Origin: Sipunculus nudus
Taxonomy: Eukaryota > Annelida > Sipuncula > Golfingiida > Sipunculidae
Length of the DNA: 64,000 bases
Direction of reading: 5' to 3'
NCBI GenBank assembly: GCA_026874595.1
Contig: CM049321.1
Coordinates: 25,901,479 to 25,965,478, forward strand
In this document: positions 33,030-45,960 of the stretch, piece by piece
Position numbering within the stretch: position 1 is the first letter of the stretch
Layout of the letters: each line of letters starts with the position of its first letter
Notes under the pieces: model-generated
What the model was told of the DNA's origin: nothing
The model's database searches: none
The model's input: only the letters and a program-made list of their open reading frames with translations
Position numbers and translations under genes: made by a program

Positions 33030-33522
33030 ACAGGGATTGATTCAGGAGGGGAAGGGGGATGCACCCCCTCACTAACACCCAAATTATATAATATGTAAAG
33101 AAAATGGGGAGCAAAACCAATATATTTATTAATTTAGATTATGAGAAGTGAAAAAAGTTTTTGTGGTTTGATTGAAGCAAGTTTGAAAAAGTCCCTAGCT
33201 TGTAATTCCCTTTTTTAGTCCCTAATATTAAATTTGTATCGGTACATATGCTAACTGGTTTCTTTTAATCTAATTTTAGCGGATAAGTCATCACCATTAA
33301 TTATGTTCAGTATGACCTTCAGAAGCCGTGAAATGGCGAATACTGCCTTCTACACATTGAGCAATTTTCTGGGGGAGAGCCACCCCGTCAGTTGACCTAC
33401 AGGTAGGCCAATGCTCAGGTGTGTGCGTGTTTTTATGCGCATCTTTGAACCCCCACCCATTTGAAAAATCCCAGATCTGCGATGAATCAGACAACCACCA
33501 ACATTTCTGAGTCCGCCCCTGT
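33030..33522. mobile_element. ~490-bp hAT-like non-autonomous element, copy 1
   Basis: The left end CAGGGATTGATTCAGGAGG and right end GAGTCCGCCCCTG resemble the common hAT terminus CAGGGGCGGATCCA. Flanks GTGTAACA and (G)TGTACAG are a poor but possible 8-bp duplication. Together with upstream flanking sequence it is repeated, diverged, at 36,035-36,480. Confidence 0.5.
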
Positions 33523-34047
33523 GTACAGAGTATTAAACTGCGTTCTGTAGCAGAACGTGTCTAAGCAGATCAATGAAAATGGGCACTGCAAAGTGAGGAC
33601 GGTAGCCTGGTTCTAGATTCCTTATATTTCTGTTACTCCTGATTCAATTGTAATGACAGGTAAGTCTACATTATATTTGTCTAATTATTCTTAAATTCCA
33701 GCTTCATTTTGTGTAGCCGGTCAATTTTGTTCGATGTATCTTTCATTGCATATAATTCCATTCGTGGAATTCAAGAGTGTAAGCCAGGGGCAGACAGTAA
33801 CATTCGTACTTGTCAATTACACTTGCTTGCTGTGAAATAAAGGCCATTTCATATCTGAGATATTATTCAAACAATTTATGGTTTCCATAAATGCCCATAA
33901 GGTATCAAACACAGGACATTTCTCGGTAGCACATGTTCAAGGGTATTATATGCTGTTGGAGGTACATAAATATATGTTGGCTGCATTGTCATAATAATCA
34001 ATACCCCACCGGTTTGTCCTTTCGCATGCTTCTTGCACATATCGTGT

Positions 34048-34468
34048 CAGTGATGTAGTCGAGTCCAAACCATCCATGTCCGAGTGCAAGTCCAAATCCA
34101 GGATACTTAGGTCTAAGTCCTTGAGGTTCGAGTCCAAGTCCGCCTTCGAGTCGGAGTCATTTGAAACCCCGAGTCCGGTCCCAATACAAATCTCCTTATT
34201 AAAAGAAATTTAAAATTGAAAATTTGAGATTGTCGTTATTTTGCATAGAATTTTTAGCTAAATGTTTAATTACATTTAACTCCCGATGCAAAGCTTGGTA
34301 GAACGTCCTTTTATAGTATTCTGTTCGTATCCGCACATGAATAAAAGTATATATTGTATGACAGAGGTTTGTACTCGATATGTACACAGACGTACCTCCG
34401 AGTCCGAGTATACAAGTCCGATCCTTGGACTCTCGAGTCCAAGTCGGAGTCCGAGTCCTGCATCACTG
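34048..34468. mobile_element. 421-bp hAT-like MITE with GAGTCC motifs
   Basis: Begins CAGTGATGTAGTCGAGTCC and ends GAGTCCTGCATCACTG (inverted), flanked by TATCGTGT and TATCGTAT (7 of 8 bases). Both ends are filled with short repeats of GAGTCC/AAGTCC. Termini and duplication length fit a hAT element; the AT-rich core has no transposase. Confidence 0.75.
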
Positions 34469-34476
34469 TATCGTAT

Positions 34477-36030
34477 AACCTCTAATTTCATGGGAGTACA
34501 CCTCATCCATTACTTGTATTCTGCTAGCTGCAAGGAAAACACATTTTTATCACCATGAAAGTCACATATTTCTGTGTAAAGCTGTTGAACTAAAATTTAT
34601 GCCCTGTCGACAAGACACCTCTCTGTCCTCCTAATCAACGAGGCGTGGATTAAGTCAGGCATACAATGACTCTTGCTGTGAGAGCCCTTAGAATTTCTTG
34701 CATCCGAAGTATCCCCAAACTCTGCAATGCTACCCTTTAAATAGGCTCTGGCCTGTGATCCCTATCTATTGACATAAAAAGATATTTTGTTGTCGGCACC
34801 AATGTCATTTGCTGTGGATATCATTAGGCAATTTATCTTGGAATTTTTATTTTCAGAATTATAAATAATGCAACGCAAGAGAAATGTGAACTTTTAAATA
34901 CTCAAATAAAAATGCTCAATGATATTAACTTACATAATATTAAGGATACTTTCTTAAAGTCTTGATAAATATTTGCAAAGGCACTGATGCCTAAAATCTA
35001 TCTAAGCAGATGTTAAATGTGAAAAAAAATCTGTCGAATAGAATTAAAGTTAAACAGATTGCCGTTAATCCCATATTCATAGCCGCACCCTGAGATTGCG
35101 AGGTATCTTTAAGACGCTCCCACTAAGGTCCAATAACTCAAAAGCTTACCTTATAAGCCACAACCGGACTCTGCCCCAGGCCTAAGTGAAGCGAGAGTCA
35201 GATGCACTTAGCAAATAACACACGAAATACCGGCTTCAATGAAGAATAAAATTAAAAGTAAAGAATGTAGAGGTTACATTTGTTGCCAGATTATGCATAT
35301 TTGATATATTTAACGCTCAAGATAGTTAAGAAATATCTGTATCTCAAACCGAATTTTGCACAAGTGAGAGCTCATGGTCAATCAGACATTTATCAGTTAT
35401 GAAAAGATTGCCCGAACGATCGTTTCCTTTGCATAATGGTTACACCTATATCCTTCAAAACATTTCTTGGTTTAAAAATATTTATTTCTTTTGGATTGTA
35501 CAAATAGCGCTTAATCGCGATAATAAGTAATATCCAAGCAGACAATAAAGAGATACAATATATACATGTCCAACAAGTATAGTGAATTGTGCATAAAACA
35601 TATATAACATAAATCGGTTATATCAATGTTTAAAGAATGAAAAAAAGGTCTTATTCATATGCAAACCTTGCATAGCATTTTATATCGATATGTTGTATTG
35701 AATTTCTTCACTGATCAATATAAAAGTGTCTTGATGATTTAAGATACTAGTATGTGAATACATAATCAAGTGTACAATGGTTGATTTTGAAGATTAAATG
35801 TTATTACTGTTTTAAGAGCAAGTGATGAAGAACACAATTTTCTGTCAGTTTTCTGTGGAAAAAATCATGTTTTTTTTTTCTTTCTACGAATATGGACACT
35901 TTCAGCTAGGGTTAGAATTGCTCGTAAAATGATCTGAGGTGAAACGAGCCAAAATAAACTATTAATTGTTCTTTCATATGAAATTAAATACAATCAGGTC
36001 AGGTTGGAACGTTAATACAAACAATATTTT
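34477..36030. other. intergenic, nothing recognised
   Basis: No ORF, repeat border or exon-like segment could be supported. Confidence 0.5.
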
Positions 36031-36034
36031 ATAA

Positions 36035-36480
36035 TTAGAGCGCGGGCTTTATGAATAGTTGCAGTGTTACACGGGGATGGATCCAGGAAGGGGGAGGGGG
36101 ATGCATCCTCTTATTATCACCAAACAATATACAATATTGGAAGAAAAAAAGGAAAGTAAAAACTAATAAATTGATGTATTCCTGAAATCAGAAGTGAACA
36201 AATATTTTTTGTTGTTTTTTAGCAGGTTTAAAAAAGTCCCTAGCTTATAATTCTCTTGTTTAGATCCTAATATTTTATTGTTATCGATACACTGTAACTG
36301 GTTTATTTCAATATAGTTTTGGTGTATAAGTCGCTATCATTTATTTGCTTTAGTTTGACTCTGAGAAGCCGTGAAATGGCGTATACTGCCTTTACACGAT
36401 AACAATTTTACTGCATTGGGAGACCCACCCCATTGATAGGCCTAAATACGCAGGCGTGTATGTGTATGTGTGTGTGTGGT
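36035..36480. repeat. diverged copy of the 33.0-kb repeat
   Basis: Shares GAGCGCGGGC, TTGCAGTGTTACAC, AAAAAGTCCCTAGCTTATAATTC and AGAAGCCGTGAAATGGCG in the same order with the element near 33.0-33.5 kb, including flank outside the hAT-like ends. The common unit is therefore larger than that element. Confidence 0.7.
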
Positions 36481-36502
36481 TATAGCCCATGGGCTGGGAG
36501 GG

Positions 36503-36790
36503 CTTACCATACACCCCCTCTGGGATTTTATGACATAGGTATATTTAGATCCCGAAGCATGTCCAATTAATGAATTAAGATGTTAACATTGATTATTTTG
36601 AGATACACTACCCTTTAAGACCATTTAAAGACAACCGCGTCTTTACGAACGGCACCCGCGGACAGGTAGCCTTGATAAGGGGGTAGGGGTATGTAAATGC
36701 CTATAGCACGCTTAATGTTTGACATATTCACTTCAAATAAACTGCATTATGTTTGCAAATAGTGAGGAAAAGTCACTGACAACAATAATC
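36503..36790 (+). repeat. 'CACCCCCTCTGGGATTTTA' repeat, copy 1
   Basis: Shares ACATAGGTAT.TTTAGATCCC, CATTTAAAGACAACCGCGTC, ACAGGTAGYCTTGATAAGGGGG and CTTCAAATAAACTG with copies at 37,258-37,535 (same strand) and 41,183-41,425 (opposite strand). Confidence 0.85.
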
Positions 36791-37059
36791 ATATGAATGT
36801 ATTATGTATTTTTGTTGATTAAGCAATTAATCTCTATACTTATAAAATATAAAGAAAAGAAAATTGAATTTGGCAGCTTTTTCATTCATTTTTTTCAACA
36901 TTAGTTTATTTCGAGATGATGTTGCATTTCTAAATTTCTAGTGCATTAATACATTAGTTCCTTACATTTCTACAAATTTTATTTAAACAATAACGAATAT
37001 TTGACCATATACACCTGCAATGAATGGCCAATTGTTAATTCTATTTATGGTATCCCTTG

Positions 37060-37535
37060 TTTATAAGATGGATGTGATGTGTCATGTTCCTCTCCAGATG
37101 CATTAATTTTCACTGTGATGCTTCCTTGATACTATGAATTGTTATTTGTCAGAAGCTGAAGGTGTTTATTTGTTTTAAAAATAATGGAAACCCTTTCTTG
37201 AGCCATTTTTAACCTATAATACATAAAATAATCATATTTAAGCCATAATAAAAGAAGGGTCACCGTGCACCCCCTCTAGATTTTAAGACATAGGTATTTT
37301 TAGATCCCCAAATATGTTGAGTCAATGAATTATAATGTTTACACTGATTATTTGGGGATCCACCTCTCTTTTAAGCCATTTAAAGACAACCGCGTCATTA
37401 CGCACGCACCCCAGGACAGGTAGTCTTGATAAGGGGGAAGGGGTATGTAAATGCTTATAGCTCGCTTAATATTTGACATATTTACTTCAAATAAACTGTA
37501 TTGTATTTGCAAATAATCGGAAAAAGTCACTGATA
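37060..37535 (+). repeat. inverted-pair repeat, left arm
   Basis: Contains GTGATGCTTCCTTGATACTATGAATTGTTATTTGTCAGAAGCTGAAGGTG in pieces, then the copy-1 type unit. The reverse complement of this whole order of motifs is at 41,183-41,560. The arms are about 3.6 kb apart. Confidence 0.85.
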
Positions 37536-37539
37536 GATA

Positions 37540-40500
37540 TAATCATATATATATTTCTTACATGTTTTTGGTGCTGAAGGAATTAATTTTGATATTAATT
37601 AAACATCCTGAAGAAATTTCATAGATTTTTATTCAAACTCTTCGCTGTTGATGATTTTACAAGATATTTTGACATAAATGAAGTTCTAGTTTAAGAATCT
37701 ATTATTCTGTTAAGATCATCCTTTTCATAGTTTGTTCGGTGTTCCTGGCTTGATATACCTGACCGTGACGCTTCCCTAGGGCTATAAATAGTCATTGTTT
37801 TGAAACTATGGGTATAAACACTAGTAAACTCTTTATACAGATCATTTTGAATATATAAGTGTATAAGGATATAAAACTTTCTCCAAGCATAAGGACCCTT
37901 CGGAAATGTTAAGGTTTTTGTCCTCATTACCTCATACCTTGTAAATCCTTTCTGTCATATTGTGTCATCCTTTGGCCAATTTCAAAATGGGGTAATGTAC
38001 ATTGTGTAATAACTAATATTGAAGCGTCCGTCTGTATTGCACATTGTCTATTCGTTTACTATTTTGAAGTATCAATTCGTATAATGTGTATATAAATAGC
38101 ACTGAAAATAACACGCATACCCCTCTGCCAATAACCAGGATCACCAGTGATGGATCCTGGTCAAAGTTGATGTGTGGTCCGTGAATCAACGAACGGTATT
38201 AATTTTAGCTGAGAGTAATGGTTCACGTTTCACAAACTGGATGCTTGCATCGCAGGTGAGCTCAATTAACAAGAACATAAGCGGCTAAAATAAGTTACAA
38301 CTGTGCATGCGAGTGGGATAAACTTTCTCCATATTCAGAAATTTGAACCATTTCTCTTAGAACCTTTGACTGACAGTGGTCTCTTTCCGTCATAGGACAA
38401 AAATATTATCTCTTAATACCGAATATTCCTTCAAACAAAATCATATTATGTTGATCACGGTTACCGATTAAAATTCTTGGCGGACATCAAATAAAGACAT
38501 ATAATAGGCTTTTCATGATTAAGAGGGTGAATAACCATTTGTGAACAAACGTCATTCAAGTAAAAATATGGTGATTCTCTAATGATAAATACAATTAATA
38601 TCATGGAAGACATAGACCATTGTGACACCACGATTCTGGTACATGGATCGAGCTGAGACCTAGTGCAGCATTAAAGCTGCCAGTATTATAAAGTAGAAAG
38701 CATATCTCTATATTTAAAAAAATAACAATTCCCATTAAAAAATAAACCTCACTGAATGTCTAAGCGTGTTTGCATGGAAAAGAATATCCTGAACTGTTGG
38801 TTACATTTTACTGATTAGCCAAAGATGAATTCCCGGCAGTGACCATATATAATATTTTATTTAAGTAATTTTTTTCAGCATTGAATATTATTTTGAATGA
38901 AAATTGTAATGAAACTTCAGGAGAGGATCTAAATATATAGTATCGAGTACTCCCCAGAAGCCATTGTGTGCATATTAGCGGATGTTTATGTAGGGACTGT
39001 AAAGAAACATTGGCATTTTTTATATCACCTATCTGTTAAATAATATTAAACTACACTATAAACTAGGAAACGGATTCTCAACCATGTCTCCTGACAGTCG
39101 GATAAAATGCTTTAAAAATGTAAGGCTTTAACCTCCTGCTTGTATACATAGCCTAGAATGATTGAGCATTGAATTTTAGATTGGGAGTTCCATAATCTCG
39201 ACCTCTCCCGGAGAAATAAGGGGTCCATTTTTCATTAACTTGACGAAAAAATACATGGCCGTTGAATATTTATAATTCTCAAAACACTGAAATCTAAATG
39301 ATTCTTCATAAAAACACGTATTTTGAGGACTGGCATAAGAACGCGGGTGTACAGGATTAGCTGAGCGAAATGTATTTGTGTCATGCTCACGCTTATTTGT
39401 ACTTTTAAGGATATGGATACTTTACCAAATTGTTAGCAGGCATTTTAATCTCACTAAATGATTCCAATGACAACTCCGCCATTCATGTTGAATCGTTCCG
39501 AGGTTATAGGCCTTAAAGTCTGTCTTAAGAATAAACGCGAATGACTGATTTTTCTTAATATATCTTCTAAAGGCAACATGATAGCCATGGTCTTCCGTTT
39601 TAAAATTTCAGAAGTTAGCACTGAAATTGCAGAATGCCTCATCATAAAATAAAAACGAATTATTGAAGACTGAAACGCATAGGAGCTAGAGGAGGAATCC
39701 TCTCGAATTTTCATGGGGGTATATATAAAACCAATTTCTTGTGAAAAGGTGTCATAAACAGGTGAAATCTAATGCCAATTTTTTGTCTAAAACACCATTT
39801 TACAGAAGCTGAGTTGTACCGAAATAAAATAAAATATATAGGACAAACATATATACTACACTTGGATGCAAACGTCAGAGATTGTATATTTATTAGTACC
39901 TCAATGGTATCTGTGCTCTTATAAAGTGTAAGGGCACAGGCTTTGTCCGTTTCTGTTTAGAACCCATAGCTTCTCTCTGTAATTTTCTTAATTTTTACAA
40001 TCAGAAATCTTACGTATGTTTTAAATAGATTCTTCCCAATGAATAGCACAGATATGATCCCCCTCCCCGTATTGTACCGTCACTGTGAAATCTCCGCTCT
40101 GCTGCTTTCTCGCTGCTCTTAATACATGTACTCCTATACCACGTCCTTCCATTACCTACGCCTTGAAAAGAAATCATAAAATGTATTCACTCTGATCCAT
40201 CAATATACATTTAGATTAGAATCTGTGATTCGTTTATAATTTAAACTATCAAGCACGTTTCCTTGCAAGAAAATCTGAAAGCGACATGGTAAGGTGCGCA
40301 TTTAAATATAACAAGGCAGCTAATGACTTGTCATAATATAATTGTAATAAAATATGAAAATCAAATCAATAAATACAAAAAAAATCAAACAACATTAAAG
40401 TATGTTATTAAGCTGTATACGCCGTATTTATTAATTTTGAATAATAATTGAAACTGTTGCATATGCCTTCCTGTTCTTTCCCCTTTGACATGACTTGAAA

Positions 40501-41180
40501 CCTTGTGTTAATGTTGTGGTACAAAACGCTACTTATACTGTACATGGGGGTATAATGCACTAAGCATAATTCACAGTTAGTAAATTGTTAATATTTGGTC
40601 TTCCATATTGTGGACATATTCATCACAATACTTCAGATGGATCAGCATAACGAATTGATTTTCTATCTATTAGAAACTTCATATAATTATTATTTGTGAT
40701 TATTAATGTATTTATATATTGTTCAAGAGGGGGCTATTATTATTATTATTAAAGCCAATAAAAACATTAAGGTTCAGAAGAATGACTGTTTATAGTATTA
40801 GGGAAGCATCACAGTGAAAAATTATCTACATCTCGACAGGAACGTGGGACACCACATTCATCTTATATACAATATATATAGAATGGTATATAAAATGGAC
40901 AATACGTTTCACTGCATGTGTATATGGCAAAATATTCATAATTTTATCAAAAATATATGTACAAGTGACAATGTATTTATGCACTAAATATTTTAGAAAT
41001 GTCATCATCTCGAAGAAAGCTATTTGGGGGGGGGGGGGGAATAAAGAAAAAGCTTTTAAAATAGAATATTCTTTCACGATATTGATTTATTATCATAATT
41101 AATTGTTTATCAACAAATATATATACATAACATTTATCAAATTATTTTCATCAATCAATTCTCTAAGTATTTGCAGATAC
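37540..41180. other. sequence between the inverted arms, no gene recognised
   Basis: Short ORFs only. A poly-G run is at about 41,026-41,039. No transposase-like sequence was recognised, so the arms may be independent insertions rather than ends of one element. Confidence 0.5.
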
Positions 41181-41182
41181 AA

Positions 41183-41560
41183 TGCAGTTTATTTCAAGTG
41201 AATATGTCAAATATTAAGCGAGCTATAAGCATTTAAATACCCCTTCCCCCTTATCAAGGCTACCTGTCCGCGGGTGCGTGTGTAATGAGGCGGTTGTCTT
41301 TAAATGGCTTAAAAGGGTAGTGTATCCAAAAACAATCAGTGTTAACATGTTATTTCGTTAACTGAACATATCTTGGAATCTAAAAATACCTATGTCATAA
41401 ATCACAGAGGGGGTGCACGGTGATCCTTCTTATATTAAGGCTGAAATATGATTAATGTTGTATAATTATTATATGTTAAAAATGGCTCAATTAACACCTT
41501 CAGCTTCTGACAAATAACAATTCATAGTATCCTGGAAGCATCACAGGGAAAATTAACTGG
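41183..41560 (-). repeat. inverted-pair repeat, right arm
   Basis: Reverse complement of the 37,060-37,535 order: AAGCGAGCTATAAGCATTTA, CGCGGGTGCG, AAATACCTATGTCATAA, TTCAGCTTCTGACAAATAAC, GAAGCATCACAGGG. A short piece (GGGAAGCATCACAGTGAAAA) also lies at 40,802. Confidence 0.85.
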
Positions 41561-41564
41561 TGGT

Positions 41565-43170
41565 ATAGAAGTCTACGAATGATGTCATGTTCACGATGAA
41601 GTTTATGCATTTATACGCGTTGAACTTGGTGTCTAAATGCATTTCTTCCCTGTTTTCGTCACTTAGAAATAAAATAAGGAAAATGACTTTTTATAATTTC
41701 AAACAAATTCACTGAAACACGCGTTATGCATGTCATTTTATCCCTGTGACAGAAGCAATTACTGGTACATTCACCAAGGCAACTAAATTAAAACAGCAGT
41801 TCAAGACAATTCTGGAGAGATTTTGTCCCACCTTATGATTCCTCCCATCTGTTGTCAATGAGGTGAGGAATTTACTTTCCTGGCTCCTTGTGTCATGTGT
41901 AAGTTAGCTATATGAGATATGCTATCTTAATATGTGGGTTTGATGCACCAAGAGTTTCGGCTTCAAATTTGCTTTATTTGAACTGTTCTCATCTCACTTA
42001 CTTTACTATTTCTACATTTCTGTATTTGCTGGTCTTGACATACACTGTGCACACACAGTTATCGAGAACATTTGGCAAATTTTCAGGTCAAAGCCATCAT
42101 CGCCCACTTACTGGAAAACATGAACGATGTGATTACTTGTATCGAAGCTAATATAATGCTTTATTCACATACTCTTAGACGTATAGGCAACTTGTCCATC
42201 CCATTATGTGCAACTAAAACCACGGTAACCTTACAGAACCTAATGTTCTCCTACGTTCAACCGTTGCACATTATACGTATGCCAAATGTCTTTGCTTGTT
42301 TCCATTCTCGTGATGAAATGAACTTTGCCTTAAATGTAATTGGTTTGAAAAAAAGTGTTTCATATAAATAAAGGCATCTATAGCTAGACAAAAACAGCTA
42401 TATATGTGTTATGAGGTGGTAACATTAAATATTAGTTATTAAACAAACCTTAAAATACACAGGACAGAAACATTAAAATCAGTATCAGAGATTGATGTAT
42501 CATGATATTCACACACAACCAGGGATATTAATTGTCATCAAAAGACCTAGTATCTAATAATAATTCAGATATGTTGATACAGCCTCATTGCAGCTCTCAT
42601 ATTGGGCATTGAATTGCTTGATATGATGAGTTGGTATGATCATGTTTATATGAGTCTGGAAATAGGACTGCAGGTCAGTCTAAATGGGTTTATGTCAGGT
42701 CAATACAATCTTACGTAAAATAACGACATGCATAATTATGTCATATGTCAGGTCACCATTACCGTCTAATCCAATGACAGCATGTATCAGTGATGTAACT
42801 AAGGACAAATGAATATGCATTGAGAACTGTCAATCAAAACTCTGTATCAAAAGTCCTGCATGGTGCGCAGTTCTCCTAGGGAGAATCCAGAGAGATAGCA
42901 CAGAGAAAGGGAGACCACCCTTCTGCAATAACATCATTGTAAACTTATCTGGAATAAAGTCAAGTGTCTGCCAAGCTCGTCTTGATTCTCTCTAACCCTG
43001 TGTGACAAGTGAAACACACACGAAATTACCTTGTCACTTATGTTACATATCTGTCAAGCACATACCCTGGACTCATGGTGTCTGGCCTCCTCTTGCGAGT
43101 GCTCATAAATATTTGAATCAAAGACATCATGCTTTTTTTTAATACGAGGAGTTTCCATATACAACTACGC
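41565..43170. other. intergenic, one short unassigned ORF
   Basis: A 99-codon plus-strand ORF (42072-42371) matches nothing I recognise and has no supporting splice or composition signal. The remainder is AT-rich. Confidence 0.4.
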
Positions 43171-43174
43171 TGCA

Positions 43175-44285
43175 TACTTATGAAGTATAGAGTTTTCCCC
43201 CAAAGACTTTTGTAATATTATGAGACAGTGGGCTTTTCATCAGCACTAGTTTGATGTTACGTGAATCGTCAATGTCAAACTTAACATGGTCGATGCTAGT
43301 ATTCCATTTGCTATGTGTGTGAACTTTAAAAATTGTCAGTATTCCTATCACAGATAACTCGTCCTTCACCATAACCAGTAATGGTGTTATGGATGTTCGA
43401 ATAAAGCGGTGCGCAAAACCAGAGCAGTTTGACATTTATTATTCGCCCTTTCCTGATAATTTTGACAGCTGCTGTGGCATCGGTAATGCACATAGTGTAG
43501 ATATCTACTGGGCGTGAGGCAACTGAATCAGAATGCTCAATGTTGTACTCTTTAGTTGCTTGAACAAAGGCATTCTACTCAGTTGGAACAATGAATAACA
43601 TTGGAGGAGGAGAGGTACCGTTAGATAACAGAAAACCTGTATCAACCTATTGTCTTACTCAGAGACTGCAACACACTAGGGCATGACAGCTGCACTACAA
43701 GTAATCTTTGCCAATAACTGTCGATCTTCTCTTAACATAACCAAATTTGCAATGCGTCATCTTCTTGCACATACTGAAGGTCCTTAGCTTAACTTTCTCC
43801 AGTGGCTCCTAAATGGATGTCTCTGTTGTAGATACAACTAATCTGTCTCCCCTATCACTGCCTGCATGCTCAAGTGAAGCAAATCAAGTGAACTTTCCCC
43901 CTTCTCCATAGAACTGACGAGACATCGTGCTGTCTGTCCAAGGACTTAGTAACATGTAACGTGAACTCTCCTCCGAAGAATGATGTTTTTTCTTCAAATA
44001 CAATTGCCACATCAGCGGAGTCCATGCAATTTTAGGAAAATAGTCTCCCAGTTTTAGTGCTGCAACGATGCCTGAAAGAGGAGGTCATAAGAGGTCATTA
44101 TGTTGGTTACATGGTTTGTACAATATAATAGTTCTATTTTCCGGTGCTGATTTGTTGAATTATTGCACGCTGTGGAAAAAATAGCAGCTTCACTGTTGAT
44201 GGATTCAAGAGAATTATCTTCAATATACTTTACGACAGCAAAAGGGTAGGTTTCCAGCTTCAATGCCCTCTCGTATAAGTCAAGG
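43175..44285 (-). pseudogene. possible decayed coding sequence, unidentified
   Basis: Minus-strand translation gives protein-like stretches in changing frames separated by stops: one beginning near 44,270 (LKLETYPFAVVKYIEDN), one near 44,025 (MDSADVAIVFEEKTSFFGGEF, continuing to a basic RRGKVHLICF), one near 43,560-43,330 (DSVASRPVDIYTMCITDAT, KIIRKGRIINVKLLW), and one ending with FGGKLYTS at 43,178. No frame stays open for the whole length and no splice sites were found that repair it. I do not recognise the family. It could equally be chance ORFs in locally GC-balanced sequence. Confidence 0.25.
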
Positions 44286-44350
44286 TCAAGAGTCTTTACT
44301 GTTTTGTGTAGAGGACCTGGGACAAAAGCTGATAAGACTTTTGCAAGACA

Positions 44351-44559
44351 AAAGCGGATCCAAAGGGTAAGGGGTCAATGGGGTACAGAACCCTCCCCCC
44401 CCCCCTTTTTCAACAGCCACCACATGTAAGGGTTTTAGACCCGGACCCCCGGGACCCCTCCCCCCCACCCCTTTGCCGGACCTGGGGTTCTTATATTAGG
44501 TGTTTATCATTAGTCCTTCTGGGTAGGACCCCTTTTTCCTCAATCCTGGATCCGCCCCT
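44351..44559. mobile_element. 209-bp hAT-like MITE
   Basis: Left end AAAGCGGATCCA and right end (inverted) AGGGGCGGATCCAGG, flanked on both sides by GCAAGACA (44343-44350 and 44560-44567), a perfect 8-bp target duplication. It contains C-rich homopolymer runs near 44,395 and 44,461. Confidence 0.8.
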
Positions 44560-45049
44560 GCAAGACACAAAGTGTATAGCGAGTAGTCAAATGTTTTAAG
44601 GTCTCCTTGACAAAGTGGCAATAATTCCACTTTGTGCTTGCTACTGTTGTGCCTGCATTATTAGGAATTAATAGTTAGCCTATCGATAATCCGCCAATGC
44701 CTGCCTTAAATATAATAACCATCACTTGGCTTGCTAAAACTTCTTTGAAGCATCTGTGCAGTATGGAAACTTGAACACAAATATCCTGTAATTCCGTGCA
44801 CTCCGCAGTAAACGAAATACGGTTCGAGCTCGCGTGACAGGTGTCTTTGAAGTTGTTACGGTTGTGTGCACAGTTCCATGTTACAGGTGATCAAGAACTT
44901 TCAAAGGTAACACGTCTCATGACAGGACATTTCTTGTTGAAATGATTGACATTCATTTTCATTCAGCTTTTTTTTTGCATATAAGGTTATGAAAATAGAT
45001 GGCAAAATGCTTGTACACTACATTTAATCACATGTCTTAACAGGATATT

Positions 45050-45960
45050 CGATATAGGCCATTTGTAAACCAAACATGGCGGTTGAATTCAACTGGCAAA
45101 TGATGGACATGCAGTAAATAGATCCTCTGCACCATGAACGTGGCATTCGACATCATGTACAGACTTGGATGCGCCTTTATGGGACACCCAAGCAAAGATA
45201 AAAGCAAAAATTATCATATATCGTTTATTTAATATGATCGCCAAACAAAAATTATGAACAAAATTAAATAACTGAATTATGAAAATATGGAATTCCTGAT
45301 GTCACAGGCATATTTACTGCTACTATGTTTATTGTTCTATGCTGCTCACAAGAGGCCGGTTTGAAATTCAATATCATCGCCCAGCCTTATTTGAAACAAG
45401 TACGGCCTGACTTTAATGGGATGCTGGTAACACAAAATTGGTTTTTGCTAACAATTTTAAATCTTATCCCGTGCTCAAAGGTCCCGATATAAGTAAATGC
45501 GGATTCAAAATGGGGGCAATTTTGAATTTCAGTATTGTTGCCAGACACAACTTTTTAACAAGTAAGGGAAGCGATCACTGGAACCCCTGGAATTCCAAAC
45601 ATAGGTGTTGCTACCATTTATAGAACTCTACAGTGCACAAAGGTCCAGACAAAAGGCAAAATATACTTTGGTGATGCTACCATGCATAACCTTCTACTTC
45701 GCTCACAAGTCTTTATAAATGCAAAAGTGTGTTTAAAATGGCCGATATTTTGAAATTAAATATGGCGGCCAAATCATACTTGGAATGGAATCCTTGGTAT
45801 CACATGCACACGGATGTTGCTACCATTTGCTACCACTGTTCACGGTGCTCAGAAGTACAGATATAAATGTGCTACACATTGCGGCCATTCCAAACATAGG
45901 TGTATCTACCATTTATATAACTCCACAGTGCACAAAGATCCAGACGAAAGACAAAATATA
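45050..45960. repeat. degenerate tandem units next to composite repeat B
   Basis: The motif 'AATTCCAAACATAGGTGTTGCTACCATTTATA..ACTCTACAGTGCACAAAGGTCC' recurs (about 45,590 and 45,888), with related shorter pieces at 45,440, 45,680 and 45,820 and ATGGCGGYCAAATTC-type motifs between. No ORF is conserved across units. Confidence 0.6.

Noticed and set aside
33600-33666. First exon of a plus-strand gene ending at GACAG|GTAAGT (~33,658)
   Set aside because: Strong donor sequence but no coding frame or following exon could be linked.
42072-42371. 99-codon plus-strand ORF as a gene
   Set aside because: No motif, no splice support and AT-rich context; expected by chance at this length.
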